The notes under the pieces were generated by a model, which had not been told where the DNA came from, ran no database searches, and worked only from the letters and a program-made list of their open reading frames with translations. Shown here piece by piece: positions 6,879-15,561 of a DNA stretch of 19,122 nt. The DNA comes from UBA932 sp031548545 (GTDB lineage Bacteria; Bacteroidota; Bacteroidia; Bacteroidales; UBA932), in the NCBI GenBank assembly GCA_031548545.1, contig JAVBQY010000012.1, forward strand, positions 1-19,122, read 5' to 3'. The position numbers and the translations under genes are program-made. Numbering within the stretch: position 1 is the stretch's first letter; each line of letters begins with the position of its first letter.

Positions 6879-7550
6879 TTATTGTGCAGGTTGAATGCTG
6901 ATAATGAAAATATCTTTCACGGGCCGGTCTGCGGCGCCGGTTTGCGTGGTGGCGATTTTGTCGATCACCTCCAGTCCGCTGATGGTTTCTCCGTATACCG
7001 TGTAGCTGCCGTTCAGTTGAGCGCAGCTACCGGCATCATGTACAATATAGAATTGTGAACCGGACGATTCTTTCTGCGGATTGACCGCGTCCCCCTTACG
7101 GGCGGCGGCCAGTGCGCCTTTTTTATGTTTGTACTGCGGCAGGATTTCGGCCGGAATGGTGTAGCTGGGACCGCCCATGCCGTAGCGGGCGTTTGCCTGC
7201 GGATTCCTGGATTCGGGATCACCGCCCTGTATCATGAAATGGTTGATTACCCGGTGAAAAATAAGGCCGTTATAGTATCCTTCGGCGGCTAATTTTACAA
7301 AATTATCGCGGTGTAACGGCGTGTCTTTATATAGTTTTACGGTAATTACCCCTTCTGAGGTTTCAATAGCCAGTACGGGTTCTTCGCCGAGGGCTGCCGG
7401 GTCAAATAATTGTTTTGTTTCCATGGTTTCAGTTGGTTTTTCGGATATGGTTTCTGTTGTTTCACTTGTTTTGTTTACACTCTGGCGTCCGCCGCAGGAC
7501 AATAGAAGCAGGCAGGCCGATAAATAAAAAAATAAGCGGATGGTTTTCAT
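6879..7550 (-). CDS. Peptidylprolyl isomerase, cyclophilin type, lipoprotein
   Basis: This 223-residue cyclophilin catalyses cis-trans isomerisation of prolyl bonds, here in the periplasm or at a membrane. The N-terminus has a lipoprotein signal ending LLLLSC, with Cys19 as the predicted lipid attachment site, followed by a Ser/Thr/Glu-rich linker to about residue 55. The cyclophilin domain runs from about 57 to the end. It has LIFHRVINHFMIQGGD (96-111), where Phe98, Arg100 and Gln108 correspond to catalytic-site residues, and SGSQFYIV (163-170). The usual active-site Trp of human cyclophilin A is not conserved (QLNGSYTVYG at 178-187), as in many bacterial members. It is the first gene of a two-gene unit with pheS and has a good promoter in the divergent region to the patatin gene. 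Confidence 0.93.
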   Translation of the reverse strand: MKTIRLFFYLSACLLLLSCGGRQSVNKTSETTETISEKPTETMETKQLFDPAALGEEPVLAIETSEGVITVKLYKDTPLHRDNFVKLAAEGYYNGLIFHRVINHFMIQGGDPESRNPQANARYGMGGPSYTIPAEILPQYKHKKGALAAARKGDAVNPQKESSGSQFYIVHDAGSCAQLNGSYTVYGETISGLEVIDKIATTQTGAADRPVKDIFIISIQPAQ

Positions 7551-7591
7551 AATTCAGTATTTATACGTATTTTTGAGGGTTATTTGAATTG

Positions 7592-7621
7592 CAAAGGTAG
7601 CAAATTCTATAAACCTGACAA
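7592..7621 (-). promoter_or_regulatory. Promoter for the PPIase-pheS unit
   Basis: On the minus strand TTG (7621-7619) is followed by 19 bases and TACCTTTG (7599-7592), then C. This is one of the best matches to the Bacteroidota promoter pattern in the window. The leader is about 35-40 bases. A weaker plus-strand box, TATTTTTG at 7568-7575, could serve the divergent patatin gene, but I see no good upstream element for it. Confidence 0.65.
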
Positions 7622-7646
7622 TAAAATTACCTGAATCCTTCAACAG

Positions 7647-9953
7647 ATGAAAAAAATATTGCTGATTCTCTTTCTTGCCCTTGCCGGGCCTGCCATTGGT
7701 TTTGCGCAAACCGTCGGCCTGGTACTAAGTGGCGGAGGCGCCAAAGGAATGGCGCATATCGGGGTTATCAGGGCATTGGAAGAGCAGGGTATCCCGATTG
7801 ATTATGTGGCCGGAACTTCCATGGGCGCTATTGTCGCCTCCCTCTATGCCATCGGCTATACACCGGATGAAATGATTGCCATCCTGCAGTCTGATGATTT
7901 TCGCAGCTGGTACAAGGGCTATGTGCAAGAGCAGGACCAGACCTATGTATTCCGCCGCGATCCTACTCCAGAAATGGCCGGCCTACGGTTTGATATTACT
8001 AAAAAAGGATTCAAACCCAGCCTGCCCTCCAGCCTGGTTTCCTCCTATGAAATGGACCTGGCCGTTATGCAGCTGTTTTCGGCTGCCGATGCCGCCGCCG
8101 GGCATAATTTCGATAGCCTGATGGTGCCTTTTCGTTGCGTGGCTTCCGATATCATAAAAAAAAGGGCTTATGTAGCGCGTAGCGGGAACCTCGGCACCAT
8201 GGTGCGCGCTTCCATGTCCTATCCCTTTTACTTCAAGGGTGTGAAAATAGACTCCACCATTTTGTTCGATGGCGGTTTCTACAATAATTTTCCCTGGAAT
8301 GTAATGGCCCAGGATTTTCATCCGGATATTATCATCGGCTCAAAATGCGCGGGCAATCCTGCGGCGCCCGATGAAGATGATATTTTCAAGCAGTTGGAAA
8401 ACATGCTGGTTTTTGAAACAAACTACAGGTTGCCGTCGGATAAGGGAGTCGTTATAGAAACCAAACTGCAGAATGTATCGTTGCTGGACTTTGACAAGGT
8501 GCTTTCTTTGTCGGAGCGGGGTTACATACAGGCTATGATGAAGATGGACACTATTACATCGCTTGTTAAACGCCGGGTAAGCCAGGCGGAGATGAAGGCC
8601 AAGCGTGCGGCTTTTCTGGCCAAACTGCCGGAGTTGAAGTTTAAAAATGTACAGGTGGACGGACCTTTGTCTGACGCGCAGAAAGGTTTTATCGACCGCA
8701 GTATCCGTGCCGACGAATATGAGGGCTTTGATTTTAACCGGCTGAAAAAAAATTATTTCAGGACTATTGCCTCGGGAAACGTCAATACCTTTTATCCGAC
8801 AGCCGAGATGGATCCTCAGACAGGACTTTTCGATGCACACCTGCGCGCCACCTCCGCCCCGCAATTCCATATCGGTGTCGGCGGAAATATCTCCTCCTCC
8901 TCGGTTAACCAGCTCTATCTGGGTCTGGACATGCACCTTTGGGCCACCAATATGCACCTGGGCTATATAGACCTTAACCTGGGACGTTATTTCTCCGGCG
9001 CCAAGATCGGATGGCGGAGCTATCTCGACGTATATCCGCTTTATTTCTGCGAGATGGAGTTCAACTTCCTCCGCTATGATTATTACAAGGGTTCGCAGGA
9101 CCTGACTTTCTGGGATACCCGTCCGAGTTACATGCAGGAACAGGATATGTACGGCCGGGTTGATTTCGGGGTGCCTGTCATTGAAAAGAGCAATTTTGTG
9201 GCCACCCTGGGCGCCGCCTTTGGGGTGAGCAACAGTGACTATTTTCAGTTTGATGACTTTTCCTCCCTGGATACGACAGACAAAACCCGTTTCCAATATG
9301 TAGCCGCACAATTTTTGATAAATCGTAACACGTTAAATTTCAAACAATATCCATCGTCCGGTAAGCAGCAGCACTTCTCTCTGAATTTCATACACGGATT
9401 GGAGAAACACACCCCCGGCAACCTCTCCAAAGACTGGGTGGACCCTACTTCCAACTATCACAATTGGTTTGCCGCGCGGCTGCTCAGCGAGTGGTACATT
9501 AACCTCAACTCCTGGTTTTCTTTGGGAACATACTTAGATATAGTCGCCAGCTCCAAGTCTGCGTTCAGCGACTATTATTCCACGATGATTCAGCTGCCGG
9601 TATTCAGCCCCACCCCCCACAGCCGCACCCTCTTTTTGCCGGAATACCGCGCCAATATATTTGCCGGTATCGGTGTTATGCCGGTGGTGCGCTTTACGGA
9701 TAATGTCCTGCTGCATTTCGGCGGTTATTACTTCCAACCCTATGAGAAGATACTACCTTCTTATGACGATAACATCTCTTATACCGAACCCCTTAACGGG
9801 AATGGTTTTATTGCTTACGGCGCCTTTGTCTGGCACACCCCGCTGGGCCCGCTAAGCCTTTCTGCCAATTATTATAGTGAACCCAATAACGATTGGTATG
9901 TCCAATTGAATTTCGGTTACCTATTGTTTGATAAAAAAGGAATTAACTATTAA
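7647..9953 (+). CDS. Patatin-like phospholipase with outer-membrane beta-barrel
   Basis: The 768-residue protein combines an exported lipid acyl hydrolase with an outer-membrane domain. A signal peptide (1-20, ending GFA) is followed by the patatin domain. The oxyanion loop is SGGGAKG (28-34), the nucleophile elbow is GTSMG with Ser58, and the Ser-Asp dyad is completed by Asp208 in DGG (208-210). Residues of about 330-400 (LPELKFKNVQVDGPLSDAQ, cited by its ends) look like a POTRA-type segment. From about 405 to the end, alternating aromatic and polar strands suggest a beta-barrel ending FDKKGINY. The layout resembles the PlpD/type Vd autotransporter-like family, common in Bacteroidota. Substrate is unknown. 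Its stop overlaps the next start as TAATG, suggesting translational coupling to the flippase. Confidence 0.9.
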   Translation: MKKILLILFLALAGPAIGFAQTVGLVLSGGGAKGMAHIGVIRALEEQGIPIDYVAGTSMGAIVASLYAIGYTPDEMIAILQSDDFRSWYKGYVQEQDQTYVFRRDPTPEMAGLRFDITKKGFKPSLPSSLVSSYEMDLAVMQLFSAADAAAGHNFDSLMVPFRCVASDIIKKRAYVARSGNLGTMVRASMSYPFYFKGVKIDSTILFDGGFYNNFPWNVMAQDFHPDIIIGSKCAGNPAAPDEDDIFKQLENMLVFETNYRLPSDKGVVIETKLQNVSLLDFDKVLSLSERGYIQAMMKMDTITSLVKRRVSQAEMKAKRAAFLAKLPELKFKNVQVDGPLSDAQKGFIDRSIRADEYEGFDFNRLKKNYFRTIASGNVNTFYPTAEMDPQTGLFDAHLRATSAPQFHIGVGGNISSSSVNQLYLGLDMHLWATNMHLGYIDLNLGRYFSGAKIGWRSYLDVYPLYFCEMEFNFLRYDYYKGSQDLTFWDTRPSYMQEQDMYGRVDFGVPVIEKSNFVATLGAAFGVSNSDYFQFDDFSSLDTTDKTRFQYVAAQFLINRNTLNFKQYPSSGKQQHFSLNFIHGLEKHTPGNLSKDWVDPTSNYHNWFAARLLSEWYINLNSWFSLGTYLDIVASSKSAFSDYYSTMIQLPVFSPTPHSRTLFLPEYRANIFAGIGVMPVVRFTDNVLLHFGGYYFQPYEKILPSYDDNISYTEPLNGNGFIAYGAFVWHTPLGPLSLSANYYSEPNNDWYVQLNFGYLLFDKKGINY

Positions 9954-11449
9954 TGGCGAATCAATTGAAAAAGCTGGCCGGAGAAACGGCTATTTACGGG
10001 TTGAGTACGGTGCTGGCCAGGGTCTTGAATTTTTTCTTTGTGCCGATTTATACCCGCCTGTTAACCACGGCCGATTACGGTATAGCCACAGAGTTCCTGT
10101 CCTATATAGCCATACTGCAGGTCCTCCTGACCTTGGGTTTGGAAACCGGCAGCCTGCGCTTTGCCAACCAGAGTGACCGTCCCCGCGAGGTTTTTTCTAC
10201 GGCTTTGGTTACTATGCTACTGGCATCCGGCGCTTTTTTTGTCTGTACTACGCTTTGGTCGGGCGATATAGCCTCCTGGATGGGGTACGACAGTTATCGT
10301 ATGTGCATCGTGTACATGGGGGGGATCCTGGCTATTGATAGCATTACTTCCATCCTCTTTGCCCGTTTGCGTTTTGAGTACCAGGCCTTTCGTTTTGCCA
10401 TCCTCAAAACGGTGAAAATTGCTTCGGAGTTGGTATTTAACCTCTTGCTTTTCTTTGCCGCCCCGGCCTATTTTGCCGCCCACCCCGGCTCCTGGCTGTT
10501 GAACTTTGTGTCGGCTACGCCCGATTTCAGTTATATCCTTTTTGCCATCTTCCTGAGTTGTCTGCTTAGCCTGCTCTTGTTTATCCCGGATATGCGGCGA
10601 ATCAAGCTTGTGTTTGATAAAGCGCTCTGGAATAAGATGATGTATTATTCTTTGCCCCTGATGATTGCCGGCTTGCCGGGTGTCGCCAATGACTTTATAG
10701 ACAGGATCCTGTTCCGTTATTTAGCGCCGGCCGGCACCATATGGCAGCAGGAGCTGGGCGTTTTCCAGGCCGGCGTTAAGCTCGCCGTGCTGATGTCATT
10801 GTTTGTTCAGATGTTCCGTTATGCGGCCGAGCCTTTCTTCTTTTCCGGTGAGAAAAATAAGCGCTCTCCGATTACTTATGCGGTGATTATGAATCACTTT
10901 ACCGCTTTCTGTATGTTTATTTTTCTTTTTGTGATGTTTTACATGGATGCCATCGGCCTGCTGCTCGGCAAAGATTTCCGGGCCGGTATCAGCATTGTTC
11001 CTATTATGTTGGGGGCTTATGTCCTGTTAGGCATTAATTTTAATGTCTCTATGTGGTACAAGCTTTCGGGCAAGACCCAATACGCCATTTATATTACGCT
11101 GGCTGGTTTGCTTGTTACGCTTATTATCAATGTTTTATTCATGCCTCGCTATGGTTATGCAGCCGCTGCATGGGGGCACTTTTTCAGCTACGCCGTCATG
11201 TTGTTTCTCAGCGCCTGGCTGGGTACTAAATATTATCCGATTCCATACAATTGGGCTAAGATTTGGACCTATATTTCAGTCGCTATACTGCTGTTTTATC
11301 TTAGTATTTGGTTAAACATTCCTATTTTATGGCTAAAATGGTTAATTAATACTGTATTCTTATTAGGGTATATCATTTTTTGGCTTACATTTGAAAAAAT
11401 TAAGATAAGTGTAAAACACATAACAACAGTATGGAAGTTAAAATCGTAA
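9953..11449 (+). CDS. Oligosaccharide flippase family membrane protein (MOP superfamily)
   Basis: The 498-residue protein is very hydrophobic, with about 12-14 membrane helices, and starts with the family's typical amphipathic segment (LAGETAIYGLSTVLARVLNF, then FFVPIYTRLLTTADYG). It matches Wzx-like polysaccharide exporters, which move lipid-linked sugar units across the inner membrane; the actual cargo is unknown. Its ATG overlaps the patatin stop by one base and its own 3' end overlaps dut by 19 bases. The last 170 bases are clearly richer in A and T than the rest, perhaps because they also hold a promoter for dut. No other glycan synthesis gene is next to it, so it is not part of a visible capsule cluster. 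Confidence 0.88.
   Translation: MANQLKKLAGETAIYGLSTVLARVLNFFFVPIYTRLLTTADYGIATEFLSYIAILQVLLTLGLETGSLRFANQSDRPREVFSTALVTMLLASGAFFVCTTLWSGDIASWMGYDSYRMCIVYMGGILAIDSITSILFARLRFEYQAFRFAILKTVKIASELVFNLLLFFAAPAYFAAHPGSWLLNFVSATPDFSYILFAIFLSCLLSLLLFIPDMRRIKLVFDKALWNKMMYYSLPLMIAGLPGVANDFIDRILFRYLAPAGTIWQQELGVFQAGVKLAVLMSLFVQMFRYAAEPFFFSGEKNKRSPITYAVIMNHFTAFCMFIFLFVMFYMDAIGLLLGKDFRAGISIVPIMLGAYVLLGINFNVSMWYKLSGKTQYAIYITLAGLLVTLIINVLFMPRYGYAAAAWGHFFSYAVMLFLSAWLGTKYYPIPYNWAKIWTYISVAILLFYLSIWLNIPILWLKWLINTVFLLGYIIFWLTFEKIKISVKHITTVWKLKS
11363..11393 (+). promoter_or_regulatory. Possible internal promoter for dut
   Basis: TACATTTG (11386-11393) fits the TAnnTTTG box and lies inside the AT-rich end of the flippase gene, about 40 bases before the dut ATG. 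The upstream element is weak (TTAG at 11363-11366, spacer 19), so the call is tentative. Confidence 0.3.
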
Positions 11450-11865
11450 ACCAATCACCCTTTGAGTTACCCTCCTATGCGACAGCTTATGCCGCTGGAA
11501 TGGACCTTAGGGCCAACATTACCGGACCGGTAGTGTTAAAGCCCCTGGAGCGCACCCTGGTGCCTACCGGCTTGTTTATAGAATTGCCCGGTGGCTATGA
11601 GGGACAGGTGCGTCCGAGGAGCGGACTGGCGGTGAAACATGGAATCTCCATTGTGAACGCCCCAGGAACAATTGATGCCGATTACCGGGGGGAGATCAAG
11701 GTGGTCCTGGTTAATCTGTCCTCAGAAGACTTTGTCTTACAGGTCGGAGAGCGCATTGCCCAGTTGGTGGTAGCCCAACATGCGCGGGTAGAATGGAAAC
11801 AGGCAGACAGCTTGAATGAGAGCGAGCGGGGTGCCGGTGGATTCGGATCTACGGGAATTAAATAA
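11431..11865 (+). CDS. dut: dUTP diphosphatase
   Basis: Dut hydrolyses dUTP to dUMP and pyrophosphate, keeping uracil out of DNA and supplying the thymidylate precursor. The 144 residues carry all five trimeric-dUTPase motifs: AGMDL (22-26), RPRSGLA (61-67), GTIDADYRGEI (79-89, with the catalytic Asp in IDAD), GERIAQLVV (106-114) and the flexible C-terminal RGAGGFGSTG (133-142). Length is normal. It starts inside the last 19 bases of the flippase gene in another frame, so the two are probably translationally linked. panC follows after 32 bases. Confidence 0.97.
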   Translation: MEVKIVNQSPFELPSYATAYAAGMDLRANITGPVVLKPLERTLVPTGLFIELPGGYEGQVRPRSGLAVKHGISIVNAPGTIDADYRGEIKVVLVNLSSEDFVLQVGERIAQLVVAQHARVEWKQADSLNESERGAGGFGSTGIK

Positions 11866-11872
11866 AAATTGT

Positions 11873-11880
11873 TAAATTTG
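11873..11880 (+). promoter_or_regulatory. Possible promoter box for panC
   Basis: TAAATTTG followed by C fits the Bacteroidota -7 element and lies 17 bases before the panC ATG. No good TTG element is seen 19-20 bases upstream. Transcription from here would give a leader of about a dozen bases. Confidence 0.35.
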
Positions 11881-11897
11881 CAGCCTTTTTATTAGAT

Positions 11898-12737
11898 ATG
11901 ATTATTACGAACAGAGCAGCACATTTAGAGCAACTGTTAACTATTGTGCGGAAAAACAAGACTATAGGTTTTGTTCCCACCATGGGCGCCTTACATGAAG
12001 GACACCTGTCATTGGTAAAAGCCGCCAAAGATAAATGTGATTTTGTAGTGGTGAGTATTTTTGTGAATCCGACGCAGTTCAATAACCCGGACGACCTGAG
12101 AAACTATCCGCGCACTATTGATATGGATATCCGGCTTCTTGCCGATGCCGGGGTGAATTTATTATTTCAACCCTCAGAGCAGGAAATATATCCCAAACCC
12201 GATCTCCGGCAATTCGACTTCGGCAACCTGGACAGTGTGATGGAAGGCGCATTCCGTCCCGGCCATTTTAATGGGGTAGCCCAGGTGGTAGACCGTTTGT
12301 TTAAATTGGTAAAACCCGTGATGGCGTTTTTCGGAGAAAAGGACTTCCAGCAACTGGCCATTATCCGTATGTTAGTTGAAAAACAAGAACTTCCGATCAG
12401 GATTATGGGCTGCCCCATTATGCGTGAATATGACGGTTTGGCCATGAGTTCCCGTAACCGCCTGCTAAGCAATATGCAACGCCTGCATGCTCCGCTTATT
12501 TCCAGAACACTTTTCGACGCGAAGGAGAAGTCGGATACCATGGGGGTGGAGGAACTGAAAGACTGGGTGAGGGCAAGCATTGATGACGATAAGGTCTTGG
12601 AAACAGAGTATGTGGAGGTGGTTGATGCACGCACCCTGCAACCCGTCAAAGAATGGTCGGATTCCGTTAATGTACAGCTTTGTGTGGCTGTTTATGCACG
12701 TCCGATACGTTTAATAGACAATGTCCGTTTGAAGTAA
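11898..12737 (+). CDS. panC: Pantothenate synthetase (pantoate-beta-alanine ligase)
   Basis: PanC joins pantoate and beta-alanine with ATP to form pantothenate, the CoA precursor. The 279 residues show the expected nucleotidyltransferase-like motifs: PTMGALHEGH (27-36, the HIGH-type element), VSIFVNPTQF (52-61), RPGHFNGVAQVV (120-131), FGEKDFQQL (145-153) and the KMSKS-like MSSRNRLL (183-190). The start is preceded by AT-rich sequence without a Shine-Dalgarno. The gene is followed after 23 bases by panD, which makes its beta-alanine substrate. Confidence 0.98.
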   Translation: MIITNRAAHLEQLLTIVRKNKTIGFVPTMGALHEGHLSLVKAAKDKCDFVVVSIFVNPTQFNNPDDLRNYPRTIDMDIRLLADAGVNLLFQPSEQEIYPKPDLRQFDFGNLDSVMEGAFRPGHFNGVAQVVDRLFKLVKPVMAFFGEKDFQQLAIIRMLVEKQELPIRIMGCPIMREYDGLAMSSRNRLLSNMQRLHAPLISRTLFDAKEKSDTMGVEELKDWVRASIDDDKVLETEYVEVVDARTLQPVKEWSDSVNVQLCVAVYARPIRLIDNVRLK

Positions 12738-12760
12738 TCATAAACAAATATAATTAGTGT

Positions 12761-13114
12761 ATGCAAGTTGAAATGCTAAAATCCAAGATTCATCGTGTAG
12801 TGATTACCGAGGCAAATTTGCACTATATCGGTAGCATCACTATTGATGAAGACCTGATGGATGCTGCCAATTTACTGGAACATGAGAAGGTGACCATAGC
12901 CAATATTGATAATGGAGAGCGTTTTGATACTTATGTGATTAAAGGCGAGCGCGGAAGCGGAAAAATAGGCATCAACGGCGCCGCCGCCCATAAGGTGGAA
13001 GTAGGCCAGCTGGTTATTATCATGGCCTATGCCCGCATGGAGATGGAAGAGGCCCGGAGTTTCAAGCCGGCTGTGGTATTTCCGGATTCGGCCACCAATA
13101 AATTGATCGGTTAA
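12761..13114 (+). CDS. panD: Aspartate 1-decarboxylase proenzyme
   Basis: PanD converts aspartate to beta-alanine for PanC. The 117-residue precursor has the self-cleavage site Gly24-Ser25 in YIGSITID, where Ser25 becomes the pyruvoyl cofactor. Lys9 and Tyr22 around the active site are in place, and GINGAAAH (71-78) is the conserved core segment. The first Met gives the same Gly24-Ser25 numbering as the E. coli enzyme, which supports this start. It forms a natural pair with panC. The next gene starts one base after its stop. Confidence 0.97.
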   Translation: MQVEMLKSKIHRVVITEANLHYIGSITIDEDLMDAANLLEHEKVTIANIDNGERFDTYVIKGERGSGKIGINGAAAHKVEVGQLVIIMAYARMEMEEARSFKPAVVFPDSATNKLIG

Positions 13115-13115
13115 T

Positions 13116-14156
13116 ATGTCTGAGGCAGAACAAACACCAAAGAAGACAAAAAAAATAGTTTGGGAAGTGCTGAAATACACCGGTTTTTTAGCATTGACCG
13201 CCTATTTGTTATATATATCATTTAAGAATGTACTTTGGGCCGATCTGGTCGACGGCCTGCTCAGCGCCAATTACTGGTGGGTGCTGGCCTCCATGTCGGC
13301 CGGCTGGGTGGCTATTCTGGTGCGGGCGATGCGTTGGCGGATCATTATTGAGCCCCTGCATTATCATCCCAGCCTGAAAAACACCTACGACGCCGTGATG
13401 CTCACTTACCTGGCCAACTTCGCCCTGCCCCGCATGGGGGAGGTGGTACGCTGCGGCGCCCTGCGCAAAACGGAAAAAATTCCTTTTGACTCCCTGCTCG
13501 GCACCGTGGTGCTGGAGCGCGTATTTGATATGTTCTGTCTGGCCATTATTGTTGTTGCCGTAGTGCTGTTGCGTATAGAAACCTTCGGCGCCTTCATGTA
13601 TGATAACATCTGGCATCCCCTGATGGAACGCACGGGAGGCAGTCTCGGCACCTGGCTGCTGATGGCTATGTGCGCAGGATTGTTCCTCTTGCTGTTGTTG
13701 TTCATTTTCCGCAAACGCCTGCTGACCATTGGCTGGGTACGGAAAATCGCCCAACTCCTTTCCGGCCTTTTCAATGGCCTGAAAGCCGGCTTCCGCCTGA
13801 AAAAACACAATCAGTTTTTCGGTTATACTTTAGCGCTGTGGACTTTGTATTTCCTGCAATCCTATACGATAATGAAAGCCATGCCCGAGACGGCAGGTCT
13901 CTTCCCTGCCGACGCCCTCTTCCTTATGGTCGTAGGCTCCTTCGGCTGGGTGATGCCGGTACAGGGCGGCCTGGGCGCCTTCCATTTTCTGGTATCGATG
14001 GCCCTTACGGCCATGTATGGCATTGCACAAACGCAGGGGGTGGTCTTTGCCACTATTTCTCACGAGACCCAATCTGTTGTAATGATCCTGTTCGGCTTCA
14101 TCTCCCTGGTCTCCGTTACGCTGATCAGCAAGAAAAAAGCCCGGACCTCTTCTTAA
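13116..14156 (+). CDS. YbhN/AglD-like membrane protein (LPG synthase TM-region family)
   Basis: The 346-residue protein has about eight membrane helices and matches the family also found as the membrane half of lysylphosphatidylglycerol synthases (MprF). There is no C-terminal aminoacyl-transfer domain, so it is the stand-alone type. Diagnostic segments are NFALPRMGEVVRCGALRK (101-118), the LERVFD box (133-138) and PVQGGLGAFHF (281-291). Stand-alone members are suspected to take part in lipid or lipid-linked sugar transport; the substrate is unknown. It starts one base after panD. Its stop codon overlaps the first unit of the octamer repeat before radA. Confidence 0.85.
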   Translation: MSEAEQTPKKTKKIVWEVLKYTGFLALTAYLLYISFKNVLWADLVDGLLSANYWWVLASMSAGWVAILVRAMRWRIIIEPLHYHPSLKNTYDAVMLTYLANFALPRMGEVVRCGALRKTEKIPFDSLLGTVVLERVFDMFCLAIIVVAVVLLRIETFGAFMYDNIWHPLMERTGGSLGTWLLMAMCAGLFLLLLLFIFRKRLLTIGWVRKIAQLLSGLFNGLKAGFRLKKHNQFFGYTLALWTLYFLQSYTIMKAMPETAGLFPADALFLMVVGSFGWVMPVQGGLGAFHFLVSMALTAMYGIAQTQGVVFATISHETQSVVMILFGFISLVSVTLISKKKARTSS

Positions 14157-14191
14157 TCTCTTAGACCCTTAGTTGCTTAGTCCCTTTCTTT
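14152..14191 (+). repeat. Octamer repeat tract directly before radA
   Basis: From 14152 the sequence reads CTTAATCT, CTTAGACC, CTTAGTTG, CTTAGTCC, CTTTCTTT, in exact 8-base register, and the next base is the A of the radA ATG. The tract fills the whole intergenic space and its first unit contains the upstream stop codon. It is the same repeat, in the same sense orientation, as the nine-unit tract at 414-485. Confidence 0.85.
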
Positions 14192-15556
14192 ATGGCTAAA
14201 CTCAAAACATCCTACTTCTGCCAACACTGCGGACATGAATCCTCTAAATGGCTGGGGCGTTGCCCTGCCTGCGGCGAGTGGAATACCTTTGTAGAAGAAA
14301 CCGTAGCAAAAGACACGTCCAAAAATTCACGTAGCGTTAGTTTCGGTACCACTAAAGCCGTTCCCCGGCGGGTCGATGAAATCAGCTATGAGCAAGAGCC
14401 GCGCATTATCTTAGGCAGTACGGAAATGGACCGTATCCTGGGCGGCGGCATGGTGCACGGATCGCTGGTCCTCATCGGCGGAGAGCCGGGCATCGGCAAA
14501 TCCACCCTGAGCCTGCAGCTGGCCCTGCACCGCGAGCAACTGAAGACCCTCTATGTTTCCGGAGAAGAAAGCGTACAGCAGATCAAACTGCGCGCCGAAC
14601 GCCTCGGCGGCGACGGGCACAACTGTTATCTGCTCAGCGAGACCCTGCTTGAAAACATCCTCACCCAGGCCCAGGAACTGAAACCCGACCTGATGGTGGT
14701 AGACTCCATTCAAACCCTCTATACCGACCGTGTGGAATCCTCGGCCGGCAGCGTATCGCAGATCCGCGAATGCGCCGCCTTGCTGTTGAAATACGCTAAA
14801 GAAACCGGCACGCCCGTATTCATCATCGGCCATATCACCAAAGACGGCAGCATTGCCGGGCCCAAGGTGCTGGAGCATATTGTAGACGTAGTACTGCAGT
14901 TTGAAGGCGACGGCAACCATGCCTACCGCCTGCTGCGCAGCATCAAGAACCGTTTCGGCTCCACTGCCGAAATCGGCATTTTCGAAATGCGCAGTGACGG
15001 CCTGCGTGAGGTCTCCAATCCCTCCGAGATATTATTGACCCAACATGATGAGGCCCTGAGCGGTATCGCCGTAGCCGCCATGCTGGACGGCGCCCGCCCC
15101 TTCCTCATAGAAACCCAGGCCCTGGTGAGCACCGCTGCTTACGGTACGCCGCAACGCTCGGCTACCGGTTTTGACGTACGTCGCATGAATATGCTCTTGG
15201 CCGTGCTCGAAAAACGTTCCGGCTTTAAGCTGGCTGTCAAGGATGTATTCCTGAACATGGCCGGCGGTTTGAAAGTCATGGACCCCGCCGTAGACCTGGC
15301 TGTGGCCGTGGCCATCCTCTCGTCCAACTTCGATTTGCCCGTACCCTCACGCTACGCCTTTGCCGCCGAAGTGGGCCTTAGCGGCGAGATCCGCCCCGTT
15401 CCACGCATTGAACAACGCATTGCCGAGGCCGAAAAACTGGGTTTCCAGAAAATCTTCATTTCTAAATTCCATAAAGGCCTTCCGCCCGTAAAAAAAATAA
15501 CCCTGGTGCCCGTCGGTAAAATGGACGAGCTGACCAGGGCTGTATTCGGACAGTAG
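14192..15556 (+). CDS. radA: DNA repair protein RadA
   Basis: RadA is a RecA-like ATPase that drives branch migration and helps process recombination intermediates. The 454 residues are full length. An N-terminal zinc finger uses Cys10, Cys13, Cys24 and Cys27. Walker A is GEPGIGKST (97-105), Walker B-type residues are LMVVDSIQT (167-175), and the RadA signature KNRFG is at 252-256. A Lon-like C-terminal domain (about 280-454) includes DPAVDLAVAVAILSS (364-378). Its upstream space consists only of the octamer repeat. It converges with creD with just five bases between the stop codons, and no terminator is visible there. Confidence 0.98.
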   Translation: MAKLKTSYFCQHCGHESSKWLGRCPACGEWNTFVEETVAKDTSKNSRSVSFGTTKAVPRRVDEISYEQEPRIILGSTEMDRILGGGMVHGSLVLIGGEPGIGKSTLSLQLALHREQLKTLYVSGEESVQQIKLRAERLGGDGHNCYLLSETLLENILTQAQELKPDLMVVDSIQTLYTDRVESSAGSVSQIRECAALLLKYAKETGTPVFIIGHITKDGSIAGPKVLEHIVDVVLQFEGDGNHAYRLLRSIKNRFGSTAEIGIFEMRSDGLREVSNPSEILLTQHDEALSGIAVAAMLDGARPFLIETQALVSTAAYGTPQRSATGFDVRRMNMLLAVLEKRSGFKLAVKDVFLNMAGGLKVMDPAVDLAVAVAILSSNFDLPVPSRYAFAAEVGLSGEIRPVPRIEQRIAEAEKLGFQKIFISKFHKGLPPVKKITLVPVGKMDELTRAVFGQ

Positions 15557-15561
15557 CAAGC

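Noticed and set aside
8340..9311. 323-residue reading frame opposite the patatin gene
   Set aside because: Long only because stop codons are rare in that frame; the plus-strand protein has clear catalytic motifs.
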